A stretch of DNA of 64,000 bases from Janthinobacterium sp. GW456P (GTDB taxonomy: Bacteria; Pseudomonadota; Gammaproteobacteria; Burkholderiales; Burkholderiaceae_D). Under the pieces are notes generated by a model. It was not told the DNA's origin and ran no database searches. It saw only the letters and a program-made list of their open reading frames with translations. Below, piece after piece: positions 9,760 to 20,621 of the stretch. Location: assembly GCF_002127655.1 (NCBI RefSeq), contig NZ_NEHB01000005.1, positions 54,639-118,638 of the forward strand. Reading direction: 5' to 3'. Both the position numbers and the translations under genes were made by a program. The number at the start of each line of letters is the position of its first letter. Position 1 is the first letter of the stretch.

Positions 9760-9775
9760 TGGCACATATCCTGCT
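9760..9775 (+). promoter_or_regulatory. Sigma-54 promoter of the urease operon
   Basis: TGGCACATATCCTGCT fits TGGCACRNNNNTTGCW with a single deviation. The invariant GG and GC are exactly 10 bases apart. It lies 33 bp before the ureD start, predicts transcription near 9786, and sits downstream of a good NtrC site. Together they suggest nitrogen-limitation control. A short dyad AATCGC-N8-GCGATT (9781-9800) covers the predicted start region. Confidence 0.7.
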
Positions 9776-9807
9776 TAGGTAATCGCTTATTTACGCGATT
9801 GCCCCGC

Positions 9808-10674
9808 ATGCCAGACAGCAGCCATCCAGTCATGCCTCCACCAGCCGGCGCACACGGCGCCTGGCAGGCGCACCTGCGCCTGGGCTTCGCGCTGCACGAT
9901 GGCGTCAGCCGCCTCGTCGAGCGCACGCACAGCGGCCCCCTGCGCGTGCAAAAGCCCCTGTACCCGGAAGGCGATGCCGTCTGCCACGCCATCATCATCC
10001 ATCCGCCTGGCGGCGTGGTGGGCGGCGACCAGCTGGCCGTCGACGCCACGGTGGGCGAGGGCGCGCACGCCTTGCTGACCTCGCCCGGCGCCGCCAAATG
10101 GTATCGCGCCAACGGCCATGTCTCGGGCCAGCACATCGTGCTGCGCGCGGTCAGCGGCGCGGCGATCGAGTGGCTGCCGCAGGAAAGCATTTTCTTCGAC
10201 CAGGCTTGCGTGCGCCTGCGCCATGAGGTGGAACTGGCGGCGGACGCCGGCTACATCGGCTGCGACATCGTTTGCCTGGGCCGCAGCGCCGCGGGCGAAA
10301 TTTTTAAGACGGGCAGCATCAGCCAGCAGGTGCGGATCCGCCGCGGCGGCAAGCTGCTGTGGTGGGAGCCGGGCGTGCTGGCCGCGGGCGGCGCCCTGAT
10401 GGCCAGCCCCCTGGGATTGGGCGGGCACACGGTGTGCGCCACCCTGATCGCCGTCGGCACGCCCCTTTCTCCCGCCGTGCTGGCGGCCGTGCGCGCGATC
10501 GCCGTGCCGGCTGGCGCCGCGTTTGGCGCGACGCAGATGAAAGCGCTGGTGGTGGTGCGCCTGCTGTGCGGCGACAGCGAGGCGGCGCGCGCGATCATGC
10601 TGGCCGCCTGGCAGTTGCTGCGCCCCGCCATGCTGGGACGCGAGGCCGTCGTGCCCCGCATCTGGAACACTTAA
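9808..10674 (+). CDS. ureD: Urease accessory protein UreD
   Basis: The 288-residue protein is UreD (UreH), which binds apo-urease and, with UreF and UreG, forms the complex that delivers nickel. Recognisable blocks are [12 protein letters not shown] and [12 protein letters not shown] near the N-terminus and [15 protein letters not shown] near the C-terminus. It is the first gene of the urease operon. The ATG at 9808 is chosen; an in-frame TTG lies three codons upstream and another ATG at 9832. It is separated from ureA by 38 bp. Confidence 0.95.
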   Translation: MPDSSHPVMPPPAGAHGAWQAHLRLGFALHDGVSRLVERTHSGPLRVQKPLYPEGDAVCHAIIIHPPGGVVGGDQLAVDATVGEGAHALLTSPGAAKWYRANGHVSGQHIVLRAVSGAAIEWLPQESIFFDQACVRLRHEVELAADAGYIGCDIVCLGRSAAGEIFKTGSISQQVRIRRGGKLLWWEPGVLAAGGALMASPLGLGGHTVCATLIAVGTPLSPAVLAAVRAIAVPAGAAFGATQMKALVVVRLLCGDSEAARAIMLAAWQLLRPAMLGREAVVPRIWNT

Positions 10675-10712
10675 TCATAAAAGAAGCGCAGGAAAGAAGC
10701 GCAAGGAAAACC

Positions 10713-11015
10713 ATGGACCTGACACCCCGCGAAAAAGACAAGCTGCTCATTTTTACGGCCGCGCTGCTGGCCGAACGGCGCCTGGCGCGCGGCTTGAAAT
10801 TGAATTATCCGGAAGCGGTAGCCCTGATCAGCGCCGCCATCATGGAAGGGGCGCGCGACGGCAAGTCGGTGGCGCAGCTGATGTCGGACGGCACCAAGAT
10901 ACTTTCGCGCGCCGACGTCATGGACGGCATCGCCGAGATGATCCCCGACATCCAGGTGGAAGCGACTTTCCCCGATGGCAGCAAGCTGGTGACCGTGCAC
11001 CACCCGATACCGTAA
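10713..11015 (+). CDS. ureA: Urease gamma subunit
   Basis: The 100-residue product has the standard length of UreA, the small structural subunit of the (UreABC)3 enzyme that hydrolyses urea to ammonia and carbamate. It starts [14 protein letters not shown], which is diagnostic. The ribosome site is a GCAAGGAAAA element just upstream of the ATG at 10713. It is followed by ureB after 30 bp. Confidence 0.98.
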   Translation: MDLTPREKDKLLIFTAALLAERRLARGLKLNYPEAVALISAAIMEGARDGKSVAQLMSDGTKILSRADVMDGIAEMIPDIQVEATFPDGSKLVTVHHPIP

Positions 11016-11045
11016 CCATACAAGCGACATTGACAGGAGCCCCTC

Positions 11046-11375
11046 ATGACCCCAGGCGAATACCAATTGGAAGAAGGTGAAATCAGCTTGAATGCGGGGC
11101 GCGCCACGGCCACCGTGGTGGTGGCCAATCGCGGCGACCGGCCCATCCAGGTCGGTTCGCACTTCCACTTTTTTGAAGTCAATCCGGCGCTGGCCTTCGA
11201 GCGTTGGCGCGCCTACGGCATGCGCCTCAATATCACGGCCGGCACGGCCGTGCGCTTCGAGCCGGGCCAGCAGCGCACGGTGGAACTGGTGGCGCTGGCG
11301 GGCGAGCGCAAGGTGTACGGTTTCAATGGCGAAGTGATGGGCGAACTGCAAGACACTCCACCGGGAAAGGATTGA
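11046..11375 (+). CDS. ureB: Urease beta subunit
   Basis: The 109-residue UreB contains the conserved [11 protein letters not shown] block and the C-terminal YGFNGEV segment. It packs with UreA and UreC in the urease trimer. The ribosome site is ACAGGAGC, 5 bases before the ATG. The stop is separated from the ureC ATG by one base (TGAGATG), consistent with coupled translation. Confidence 0.98.
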   Translation: MTPGEYQLEEGEISLNAGRATATVVVANRGDRPIQVGSHFHFFEVNPALAFERWRAYGMRLNITAGTAVRFEPGQQRTVELVALAGERKVYGFNGEVMGELQDTPPGKD

Positions 11376-11376
11376 G

Positions 11377-13077
<1,701 letters not shown>

Positions 13078-13090
13078 GCGGGAGACAAGC

Positions 13091-13606
13091 ATGCTCACTT
13101 TGCATACCAAACTGACGGCAGAAGACCATCGCGCCGCCGTTGCTCAACTGGTACTGCCCTATGACCAGCGCGAAAAATGCCGGTTGCGCGCCGTGCTGTC
13201 AAATGGCGAGGACGTGGCCGTGTTCACCGTGCGCGGCACGGTGCTGCGCGACGGCGAGCGCATGACGGGGCCGGGCGGGCAGGTGGTGCGGATCGTCGCC
13301 GCGCGCGAACCGACCTATCTGGTGCGCTGCGCGGACGCGCATACCCTGCTGCGCTGCGCTTTCCACCTGGGGAACCGCCACACGCAGGCGCAGGTGGGCG
13401 ACGGTTTTTTGCGCATCCGCAAGGACGTGGTGCTGAAGGAAATGCTCGAAGGCTTGCAGGCGACCGTGACGGAGGAAGAGGCACCGTTCGAGCCGGAAGC
13501 GGGCGCGTACGGCGGCGGCCATGGCCACCACGACGGCCACGGCCAGCATTTGCTGGCGCCCGTGCCGCTGCGGCAGAAAATCCACCGCCCCGGTGACACT
13601 GCGTGA
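13091..13606 (+). CDS. ureE: Urease nickel metallochaperone UreE
   Basis: The 171-residue UreE carries nickel to UreG. It shows the family block LLRCAFHLGNRH, with the conserved metal-binding His at the dimer interface, and a histidine-rich C-terminal segment (GGGHGHHDGHGQH) that can bind extra nickel. The ribosome site is GCGGGAGAC before the ATG. The stop codon shares a base with the ureF start. Confidence 0.97.
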   Translation: MLTLHTKLTAEDHRAAVAQLVLPYDQREKCRLRAVLSNGEDVAVFTVRGTVLRDGERMTGPGGQVVRIVAAREPTYLVRCADAHTLLRCAFHLGNRHTQAQVGDGFLRIRKDVVLKEMLEGLQATVTEEEAPFEPEAGAYGGGHGHHDGHGQHLLAPVPLRQKIHRPGDTA

Positions 13607-14286
13607 TGCAGGCGTCGGCCCTGCTGCATCTGCTGCAGTTTGCCAGTCCGGCCTTGCCGATCGGCGCCTACAGCTATTCGCAGGGGCTGGAAGCGGCGCT
13701 GGAGTCAAACCTGGTGACGGATGCGGCCACGGCGCGCGACTGGATCGCGCAACACCTGGCGCAGGTGGTGGCGCGCTGGGAAGCGCCCCTGTGCTGGCGT
13801 TTGATGCAGGCGTTTGAAGCGCAGGATCTGCGCGCCGTGCAGCGCTGGAGCGAGCGTTTCATCGCTTCGCGCGACACGGCGGAATTTCGCGCCGAAACCA
13901 TCCAGATGGGCTATTCCTTGACCAAGCTGCTGGCCGAACTGGGCGTGGCGGACGGTGTCCTGATCGACATGCTGCAGGGCCAGCCGGAAGTGGCCCTGCC
14001 CACCGCGTATGCCTGCGCCGTGGCGGCGCTGGCCATTCCGCGCGAAGAGGCGCTGCTGGCCATGCTGTTCGCCTGGGCGGAAAACCAGGTGCTCGTTTGC
14101 GTGAAATCCGTGCCGCTGGGGCAGGTGGCGGGCCAGCGCCTGTTGCTGTCGCTGCGGCCGGACCTGGAAGCGGCGGCCCTCACGGCGCAAACCTTGGCAG
14201 ACGACGAGATGGGCAACTGGGCGCCGGGCCTGTCGCTGCTGTCGATGCGGCACGAAGTGCAGTACAGCCGGCTTTACCGTTCCTGA
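13606..14286 (+). CDS. ureF: Urease accessory protein UreF
   Basis: The 226-residue UreF has the typical N-terminus [20 protein letters not shown] and the C-terminal ending with conserved [13 protein letters not shown]. It gates the UreG GTPase in the UreDFG activation complex. The ATG at 13606 overlaps the ureE stop (TGATG). A GTG one codon earlier is the only alternative. Confidence 0.96.
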   Translation: MQASALLHLLQFASPALPIGAYSYSQGLEAALESNLVTDAATARDWIAQHLAQVVARWEAPLCWRLMQAFEAQDLRAVQRWSERFIASRDTAEFRAETIQMGYSLTKLLAELGVADGVLIDMLQGQPEVALPTAYACAVAALAIPREEALLAMLFAWAENQVLVCVKSVPLGQVAGQRLLLSLRPDLEAAALTAQTLADDEMGNWAPGLSLLSMRHEVQYSRLYRS

Positions 14287-14308
14287 ATCATTCTATGAGA
14301 GAGCAACA

Positions 14309-14943
<635 letters not shown>

Positions 14944-14947
<4 letters not shown>

Positions 14948-15504
14948 GCGCAAGACTGATGAAGAAAACGGCCGCCGTGGCTGCCCTGTGCCTGCTGGCT
15001 TTGCCTGCCATGGCCCACCCAGGCCATGGCGAAAGCGTGGGCTTCCTGGCCGGTTTCGCCCATCCGTTCACGGGCATCGACCATTTGCTGGCCATGCTGG
15101 GCGTGGGTCTCTGGGGCGGCCAGCAGCGCGGCAGCCTGGCCCAGCCCGCCACCTTCCTCGGCATGATGCTGCTCGGCGCGCTGGCCGGCATGGCGGGCCT
15201 GACGGTGCTGGGGCTGGAAACGGGCATCGCCGCCACGGTGGCGCTGGTGGGGCTGGCCATCGCGCTGGCGCTGGCCTTGCCGAACTGGCTAGGCATGGGA
15301 TTGGTGGGCCTGTTTGCGCTGGCGCATGGCAATGCGCATGGACAGGAATTGCCGGCCGCGTCGGCCGCGTGCGGTTTCATGCTGGCCTCGGCCGTGCTGC
15401 TGTGTGCGGGACGTTGCATTGGCCAGGTGCTGGCCGAGCGCGTGCTGCGCCTGGCCGGCGTGGCCTTGACGGCCGCTGGCGTGGTGCTGATGGGAATGAA
15501 TTAA
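14944..15504 (+). CDS. ureJ: HupE/UreJ family nickel permease
   Basis: The 186-residue membrane protein has a signal peptide (about 1-25), the metal-binding HPGHG just after cleavage, [18 protein letters not shown], and the second conserved block [10 protein letters not shown]. These are hallmarks of HupE/UreJ nickel or cobalt importers. It has about six membrane helices. The ATGA overlap with ureG places it in the urease operon, where it would supply nickel. Its stop codon shares the palindromic TTAA with the convergent acyltransferase gene. Confidence 0.92.
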
Positions 15505-16112
15505 GCGCCGGGGCGCTTGTCGGACAGCACGATGGGCGCCGCTTTTTCCGGATGCAAGCCCTGGTGGCCCGCATACACGGCGGCAATCGCCGCCATGTCG
15601 GCGTCCTTGTCGCCTGTCAAGTACAAATGGTCGACGACGCCCAGCACTTTGTTCGGATAGTCGATGTAGACCAGCAACAGCGGCACCTTGGCGGCCACGG
15701 CCAGGTGATAAAAGCCGCTTTTCCAGTTCGGCCGGTAGCTGCGCGTCGCTTCCGGCGTGATGGCCAGCCAGTACCAGTCGGCGGCCAGCATGCGCTCGGC
15801 CTGGCGGCCGATCGTGCCGCTGGTGGTGCTGCGGTCGACGGGTTCGCCGCCCAGGTAGCGCAGCACCTTGCCCATGGGGCCGCGGAACAGCGAATCCTTG
15901 GCCAGCCAGCGGAACGGCAAGGACAGCGCCCATTTGCCGAACAGGCCGACCATGAAATCCCAGTTGGACGTATGCGGGTAGACGACGGCGATGCCGCGCG
16001 GCCCCGGCAAGGGGCGGAAGCGCATGCGCCAGCCGAACAGGTGCAGCACGCGCAGCGCGCAGCGCTGGTGCCAGGTCGGCAAGTCGCCCGCTTGTACAAA
16101 TAAATCGTCCAT
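15501..16112 (-). CDS. Lysophospholipid acyltransferase family protein
   Basis: The 203-residue protein carries the acyltransferase HX4D motif in PHTSNWDF (about residues 46-53) and a downstream TPEATRSYRPNWKSGFYHLA block that fits the EGTR-type motif region of PlsC-like enzymes. It probably acylates a lysophospholipid or related acceptor at the inner membrane. It is shorter than PlsC and lacks a clear N-terminal membrane helix. It is convergent with ureJ, with a four-base overlap of the stop codons. Substrate is unknown. Confidence 0.75.
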   Translation of the reverse strand: MDDLFVQAGDLPTWHQRCALRVLHLFGWRMRFRPLPGPRGIAVVYPHTSNWDFMVGLFGKWALSLPFRWLAKDSLFRGPMGKVLRYLGGEPVDRSTTSGTIGRQAERMLAADWYWLAITPEATRSYRPNWKSGFYHLAVAAKVPLLLVYIDYPNKVLGVVDHLYLTGDKDADMAAIAAVYAGHQGLHPEKAAPIVLSDKRPGA

Positions 16113-16361
16113 TGATACCCTTCAGTGACACTGTTTTAATGGGATGGCGCTGGTGGCCATTTTCCTTGAAGCAAAAATTCTGCGCAGGCATTCTATACGG
16201 GGCTGGCGGTGGCGACAAGCAGTCGAGGCCGCTATCCATGCGGTGTCGGCGCTGTTTGTACTGCCATTTTAACCATGCTTGCTTCCTGTGCCGGGCACTA
16301 AATGCACGGTATGTGGTCAAAACTTGATGCAGGGTTGATTCACCCGATAGGGAGCCATGGC

Positions 16362-16583
16362 ATGAAAAACAATGTCGATGATGTACATGGAAACAATGTC
16401 CGAACGGACAAAGTGATGGCCGAGCTCGTCGAGCGTGGCGTGGCGTTTCATCACGCCCTCGGCCGGACGGTCGCGACGGCCTATCTGCGCGAGCATGCCG
16501 TACCGGCCGAGGTGATACGCCGCGTCTTCAGCAGCGTGCAGGCGCGCCGCCCGGCCCGGCCGGCCCGGCGCCGATGGCGCTGA
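16362..16583 (+). CDS. Small conserved-looking hypothetical protein
   Basis: The 73-residue product begins MKNNVDDVHGNNVR and has a predicted helical middle (VMAELVERGVAFHHALGRTVA) and a basic, Pro/Ala/Arg-rich tail. No domain was recognised. The ATG at 16362 follows a GGGAGCC ribosome site. It stands alone between two minus-strand genes. The 249 bp upstream hold nothing else I can identify. Confidence 0.55.
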   Translation: MKNNVDDVHGNNVRTDKVMAELVERGVAFHHALGRTVATAYLREHAVPAEVIRRVFSSVQARRPARPARRRWR

Positions 16584-16700
16584 AAAACAGGCAAAAACGG
16601 CGGCCGCCACGATCATTGCGCAGGAACTGCGTTGGGGTCGTTGCGCCCGCCGCGTGGGGGGAGAGGCGCAGAGCCGCTCAGGGTGTGCTCAGGGCGCTGT

Positions 16701-17765
16701 TTAGGCTTGTGCCGCCAGTGCCGGGTAGTCCGTGTAGCCGGCAGCATCCGGTGCATACAGGGTGTCCGGGTTCAGCGGATTGAGCGGCGCGTCGCTGTGC
16801 AGGCGGATGGGCAGGTCGGGGTTGGCGATGAACCACAGGCCAAAGGCCACGGCATCGGCTTCGCCCTTGGCCAGCAAGGCTTCGGCCGCCGCCTTGTCCA
16901 TTTTCTCGTTGGCAATGTACACGCCGCCGAATTCCTGCTTCAGGTAGGGGCCCAGGCGGTCTTCGCCGAGCGCTTCGCGCGCGCAGATGAAAGCGATGCC
17001 CCGTTTGCCCAGTTCGCGCGCCACATAGCCGAAGGTGGCGCGCGGGTTCGAATCGCCCATGTCGTGCGCGTCGCGGCGCGGCGCCAGGTGCATGCCGACC
17101 TTGTCGGCGCCCCATACTTCGATGCACGCGTCCGTCACTTCCAGCATCAATCTGGCGCGGTTTTCAATCGAGCCGCCATAGTTGTCGGTGCGCAAGTTGG
17201 TGCTGTCTTGCAGGAACTGGTCGAGCAGATAACCATTGGCGCCATGGATTTCCACGCCGTCGAAGCCCGCTTTTTTCGCATTTTCGGCGCCCAGGCGGTA
17301 GGCCGCCACGATGCCGGGAATTTCTTCCGCATCGAGCGCGCGCGGCGTGACGTATTCCTGTTTCGGGCGCACCAGGCTGACATGGCCGGCCGGTTTGACG
17401 GCGCTGGGCGCCACGGGCAGGTCGCCATCGAGGAAGACGGGCGCGGAAATGCGGCCCACATGCCACAGTTGCAGCACGATCAGGCCACCCGCGTCATGCA
17501 CGGCCTTGGTGATGTGTTTCCAGCCTTCCACTTGCTCGTCGGACCAGATGCCGGGCGTGTCGGCATAGCCCACGCCCTGCGGCGTGACGGCCGTCGCTTC
17601 CGAGATGATCATGCCGGCCGAGGCGCGCTGCGTGTAGTACTCGGCCATCAGGGCGTTGGGCACGCGGCCCGGATTGCCGGCGCGCGAACGCGTCAGCGGC
17701 GCCATGATGATGCGGTTTTTCAGTTGCAGGCTGCCAATGGTGATGGGATCGAATAAAGTGGTCAT
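16701..17765 (-). CDS. Old Yellow Enzyme family ene-reductase (NemA-like)
   Basis: The 354-residue FMN-dependent oxidoreductase is of the N-ethylmaleimide reductase type and reduces activated C=C bonds or nitro compounds with NADPH. It shows NRIIMAPLTRSRA, QLWHVGR, the substrate-binding HGANGYLLDQFLQ, and NYGGSIENRARL. In the C-terminal FMN-phosphate loop the family GRxxIANPDL reads GLWFIANPDL here, so the usual arginine is a leucine. It is 56 bp downstream of an ArsR-type regulator on the same strand, a common pairing that suggests induction by electrophiles. Confidence 0.9.
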   Translation of the reverse strand: MTTLFDPITIGSLQLKNRIIMAPLTRSRAGNPGRVPNALMAEYYTQRASAGMIISEATAVTPQGVGYADTPGIWSDEQVEGWKHITKAVHDAGGLIVLQLWHVGRISAPVFLDGDLPVAPSAVKPAGHVSLVRPKQEYVTPRALDAEEIPGIVAAYRLGAENAKKAGFDGVEIHGANGYLLDQFLQDSTNLRTDNYGGSIENRARLMLEVTDACIEVWGADKVGMHLAPRRDAHDMGDSNPRATFGYVARELGKRGIAFICAREALGEDRLGPYLKQEFGGVYIANEKMDKAAAEALLAKGEADAVAFGLWFIANPDLPIRLHSDAPLNPLNPDTLYAPDAAGYTDYPALAAQA

Positions 17766-17821
17766 GGTTGCTATCTTTCCTGTCGAGAGTGCCGCGAACG
17801 GCGATATGGATGGGGTTGCTA

Positions 17822-18118
17822 TTACAAACCTTGCTGCATGTGGTCCAGAAAGGCCTGGATGGTGGCTTCATTGCGCTTGAAAAAGCTCCATTGGCCAACT
17901 TTCCTGGCGGAAATTAAACCGGCCTTTTGCAGGGTGGCCAGGTGCGCCGAGACCGTTGATTGCGACAGTCCCAGCCGGCGGTCGATCAGGCCGGCGCAGA
18001 CGCCAAAGTCGAGCGGATGGTCCTGTTCGCAAAAATACTGCTCCGGCTCCTTCAGCCACTGCAAAATCTGCCGTCGTACGGGATTGGCCAGCGCCTTGTG
18101 GATGGCGTCGATGTCCAT
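17822..18118 (-). CDS. ArsR/SmtB family transcriptional regulator
   Basis: The 98-residue winged-helix repressor starts MDIDAIHKALANPVRRQILQ and carries the recognition-helix segment LSQSTVSAHLATLQKAGLI. Cysteines at about 30 (FCEQD) and 41 (VCAGL) could serve as an electrophile or redox switch rather than a metal site, as seen in QuiR/YodB-type logic; this is inference. It is upstream of, and co-oriented with, the ene-reductase. The start is preceded by AGGAGAAAC. Two palindromes just upstream are likely its own operators. Confidence 0.9.
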   Translation of the reverse strand: MDIDAIHKALANPVRRQILQWLKEPEQYFCEQDHPLDFGVCAGLIDRRLGLSQSTVSAHLATLQKAGLISARKVGQWSFFKRNEATIQAFLDHMQQGL

Positions 18119-18150
18119 GCTGTTTCTCCTGGTCGATGTTCGTCTTCAAG

Positions 18151-18200
18151 CGATATATGTATCGTCTTTTGTGAATTTCAATATCGTAACTTTACGATAT
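18151..18200 (-). promoter_or_regulatory. Palindromic operators in front of arsR-type gene
   Basis: Two dyads share the CGATA core. ATATCGTAA-CT-TTACGATAT at 18181-18200 is a perfect 9-bp inverted repeat. CGATA-TATG-TATCG at 18151-18164 is a perfect 5-bp one. They lie 33-82 bp upstream of the regulator start on the minus strand, where a promoter would be. Autoregulation of the regulator/ene-reductase operon is inferred. Confidence 0.6.
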
Positions 18201-18277
18201 AAATAAAAAACGTGCTGGGAACTGGATTTGTCAGGCAAGCGGGTGGCGGGGCGCCCGGTCGACCGTCCCGCCAGGTA

Positions 18278-18640
18278 TCAGGCGAAGTGGAACAGCAGCA
18301 GGGCGATGACGGCAGGAACCGTTTGCAGATAGAGGATACGCGTCATGACGGTGGCCGCGCCCCACACGCCGGCCACGGCGATGCAGGCCAGGCCGAAGAC
18401 GGTGAATGCATGGGCGATGGCCGCGTCCGGGTGAAAAAAGCCCAGCGCCAGTGCCGCCACCAGAAAGCCGTTGTAGCAGCCCTGGTTCGACATGGCGGGG
18501 CGCACGACCTCCGCCTTTTCCTTGGACAAGCCAAACACCTTGCGTCCGCGCGCATTGAACAGCACGGTTTCCAGCAGCACGATGTAGACGTGCAGCAGCA
18601 GGATGAGGGCGGTAAGGATTTGGGCCAGTAGCAGCATCAT
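18278..18640 (-). CDS. DUF1304 family membrane protein
   Basis: The ~120-residue protein has four predicted membrane helices and the DUF1304 block VLLETVLFNARGRKVFGLS followed by NQGCYNGFLVAALALG. Function is not established for the family. The ATG at 18640 (with a second ATG next to it) starts directly before the first helix. It is transcribed away from the riboswitch-controlled exporters. A GC-rich hairpin lies just past its stop (18244-18273) but lacks a T-run. Confidence 0.8.
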   Translation of the reverse strand: MMLLLAQILTALILLLHVYIVLLETVLFNARGRKVFGLSKEKAEVVRPAMSNQGCYNGFLVAALALGFFHPDAAIAHAFTVFGLACIAVAGVWGAATVMTRILYLQTVPAVIALLLFHFA

Positions 18641-18780
18641 TGTTCCCGGGTGTGTGTGAATGCCCAATTATGCTGCCATGTGCATGTTTTTTGGCAACTT
18701 TCGATTAGAGCGGTGGCACTAGCGATAGTGTGCCCGGGGCAAGAGTTTTCACCCGATGGTATACTTTTCCTTTTGCTCCT

Positions 18781-18832
18781 GTGGGGACGACCCCGCTCGA
18801 TGTGGGGGCTGCATGGCGGGGACGACCCTGCC
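18781..18832 (+). promoter_or_regulatory. Guanidine-II (mini-ykkC) riboswitch
   Basis: Two hairpins carry the same ACGA loop in a GGGG/CCC(C/T) stem. The first is GGGGACGACCCC at 18783-18794. The second is GGCGGGG-ACGA-CCCTGCC at 18815-18832, with one G-U pair. This tandem architecture is the mini-ykkC motif known to bind guanidinium. The ribosome site GGGAG (18838-18842) lies six bases after the second hairpin, so ligand-stabilised folding would expose or hide it. The downstream gene is a SugE/Gdx exporter, the expected target. Confidence 0.9.
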
Positions 18833-18848
18833 GCCTCGGGAGAAATAG

Positions 18849-19169
18849 ATGGCGTGGATCATTCTGGTATTGGCGGGCTTGCTGGAAATCGGCTGGGCCA
18901 TCGGCCTCAAATATAGCGCCGGTTTTACCCGCCTCGTGCCCTCCGTCTTGACGGCGGTGTCCATGCTGGGCAGCGTGGTGATGCTGGGCCTGGCCTTGCG
19001 CACCTTGCCTCTGGGCACGGCCTACGCCATCTGGACGGGCATCGGCACCGTGGGCACGGCCATCTTCGGCATCATGGTGCTGGGCGAACCGGCCAGCGCC
19101 GCGCGCATCGCCTGCATCGCCCTGATCGTCTCCGGCATCCTGGGCTTGAAATTGCTCAGCCCGCAATAG
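18849..19169 (+). CDS. sugE: SMR-family guanidinium exporter (SugE/Gdx type)
   Basis: The 106-residue protein has four membrane helices and the SugE-subfamily N-terminus [23 protein letters not shown], with the conserved proton/substrate Glu13. [14 protein letters not shown] is the family signature. The guanidine-II riboswitch upstream supports guanidinium/H+ antiport as its role. It is followed after 10 bp by a second SMR gene, so the two are co-transcribed. Confidence 0.93.
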   Translation: MAWIILVLAGLLEIGWAIGLKYSAGFTRLVPSVLTAVSMLGSVVMLGLALRTLPLGTAYAIWTGIGTVGTAIFGIMVLGEPASAARIACIALIVSGILGLKLLSPQ

Positions 19170-19179
19170 GGATGCCAGC

Positions 19180-19521
19180 ATGAGTCTTGCCATGACGTAT
19201 TTCTACCTGGCCATCGCCATCATCGCCGAAGTGATCGCCACCAGCGCCTTGAAGGCGTCCGAGGGCTTCAGCCGCTTGTGGCCCAGCATCATCACCGTGC
19301 TCGGCTACAGCATCGCCTTCTGGTGTTTGTCGCTGACCCTGAAGGTCATTCCTACCGGCATCGTTTACGCGATCTGGTCGGGCGTGGGCATCGTGCTCAT
19401 TTCCGCCGTCGGCTGGTTCTGGTTCAAGCAAAGCCTCGATATGCCGGCCTTGATCGGCCTGGGGCTGATCATTGCCGGCGTGCTGGTGATTAACCTGTTC
19501 TCCAGGTCGGTCGGCCACTAA
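19180..19521 (+). CDS. SMR-family multidrug/guanidinium exporter (EmrE-like)
   Basis: The ~113-residue four-helix SMR protein begins (M)[20 protein letters not shown], with the essential Glu in helix 1. [15 protein letters not shown] is the EmrE-type signature. It may be an independent antiporter or form a heterodimer with the upstream SugE-type protein. Starts at 19180 or 19192 are both possible; the latter gives the canonical EmrE N-terminus. It shares the transcript controlled by the guanidine-II riboswitch. Confidence 0.9.
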   Translation: MSLAMTYFYLAIAIIAEVIATSALKASEGFSRLWPSIITVLGYSIAFWCLSLTLKVIPTGIVYAIWSGVGIVLISAVGWFWFKQSLDMPALIGLGLIIAGVLVINLFSRSVGH

Positions 19522-20484
19522 TCAAAAGCTGCTGGCTACCCGCGCCAGGTAATACCACTCGGCATTGGCTTGCGCGTTGACGTCCGGGAAGAGGATGTAG
19601 GCGTCGAACTCGGCCGTCACTGGCGTGCCGTCCGCGCGCACGCCGATCTGCTCGCCCTGTTTGACCTTGTCAAAGCTGGACCAGGTCTTGATGAAGCGGT
19701 CGCTTGCATGCAGCTTGTCGTGCACGACGACCATGTTCAGCGCTTCCATGTCCGCGTCGGCGATCGGTTCAGGCTGCGGCGCGTCGATGAAGCCGAGGAA
19801 GGCCAGGGTGTTCATGATGGCGCGGTAGGCAACATCCGGCGCGGCCGGGTCCGCGTGCTGGCCGCATTCCAGCGTCAGGGCGTAGCCGCCCGTCGAGCGC
19901 ATGTATTCGGTCGTGCCCACGCCGTAGCGCAAGACCAGGCCCACCTGGTCGCTATTGCCCAGGCGGCGCTGCACGCCCTGGCCATACGCATGCAGCCAGC
20001 CATCGACGAAGCGGCGCACGCCCAGGCGGCGCGCCAGCGCGCGTTCCTTGTCTTCCTGTTGAAACGGCTGCAGCGGGCCATCGTTGTTGCGCGGCCCCAC
20101 CATGACGAAAGGCTGGCTGTCGGCATTGAACGAGTGCAAGTCCAGCAGCACGTCGTGCTGGCCCAGCAAAGGGCACAGCCAATTGGCGATACGGTCTTCG
20201 AAATCCTGCGGATGGTCGTTCGGGAACAGGTTGCGGTTCAGGTTGCGGTCGCCGCTGCGCACGCCCTTGGCGTAGGCCAGCGGGTTGGTGATGGGCACGA
20301 ACGTGACGCTGCCGGCCACAATGGAGAGGGCGCCGCTGTCGAGTTCAGCCATCACGCGGTGGATGCCCTTGGTGCCGCAGGTTTCATTGCCGTGCACGGC
20401 GCCGGTGACGATCAGGCGCGGGCCGCTGCCCTGGCCCGTGTAGTTGATGGACTTGAAGTGGAGTGCGCTGCTCATGCTGGACAT
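19522..20484 (-). CDS. Succinylglutamate desuccinylase/aspartoacylase-family zinc hydrolase (M14)
   Basis: The ~320-residue protein has the zinc ligands HxxE in GAVHGNETCGTKG and the third ligand in LLDLHSF, with Arg-containing NRNLFPND and the catalytic TLECG(QH) region. These place it with AstE/aspartoacylase-like carboxypeptidases that remove acyl groups from amino acids. The exact substrate cannot be assigned, and no ast operon is nearby. It is convergent with the SMR pair, with the stop codons adjacent. A second in-frame ATG at 20475 is an alternative start. Confidence 0.82.
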   Translation of the reverse strand: MSSMSSALHFKSINYTGQGSGPRLIVTGAVHGNETCGTKGIHRVMAELDSGALSIVAGSVTFVPITNPLAYAKGVRSGDRNLNRNLFPNDHPQDFEDRIANWLCPLLGQHDVLLDLHSFNADSQPFVMVGPRNNDGPLQPFQQEDKERALARRLGVRRFVDGWLHAYGQGVQRRLGNSDQVGLVLRYGVGTTEYMRSTGGYALTLECGQHADPAAPDVAYRAIMNTLAFLGFIDAPQPEPIADADMEALNMVVVHDKLHASDRFIKTWSSFDKVKQGEQIGVRADGTPVTAEFDAYILFPDVNAQANAEWYYLARVASSF

Positions 20485-20621
20485 ATCCTATGCGGTTGCG
20501 GGAAGGGAAAGCGGGGTCGGCATATTTTAGCGGGATTCGCCTTGCACGCCCGCAAAAAGTTGGCCACGGCAAGGTGCGCCGTGGCATGATCGGCGCCACC
20601 GTTGTTTTCCTTGCCGATTCC

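Noticed and set aside
18244-18273. GC-rich hairpin TGGCGGG...CCCGCCA after the DUF1304 gene as a terminator
   Set aside because: No T-run follows on the minus strand. It may be only a stable stem in GC-rich sequence.
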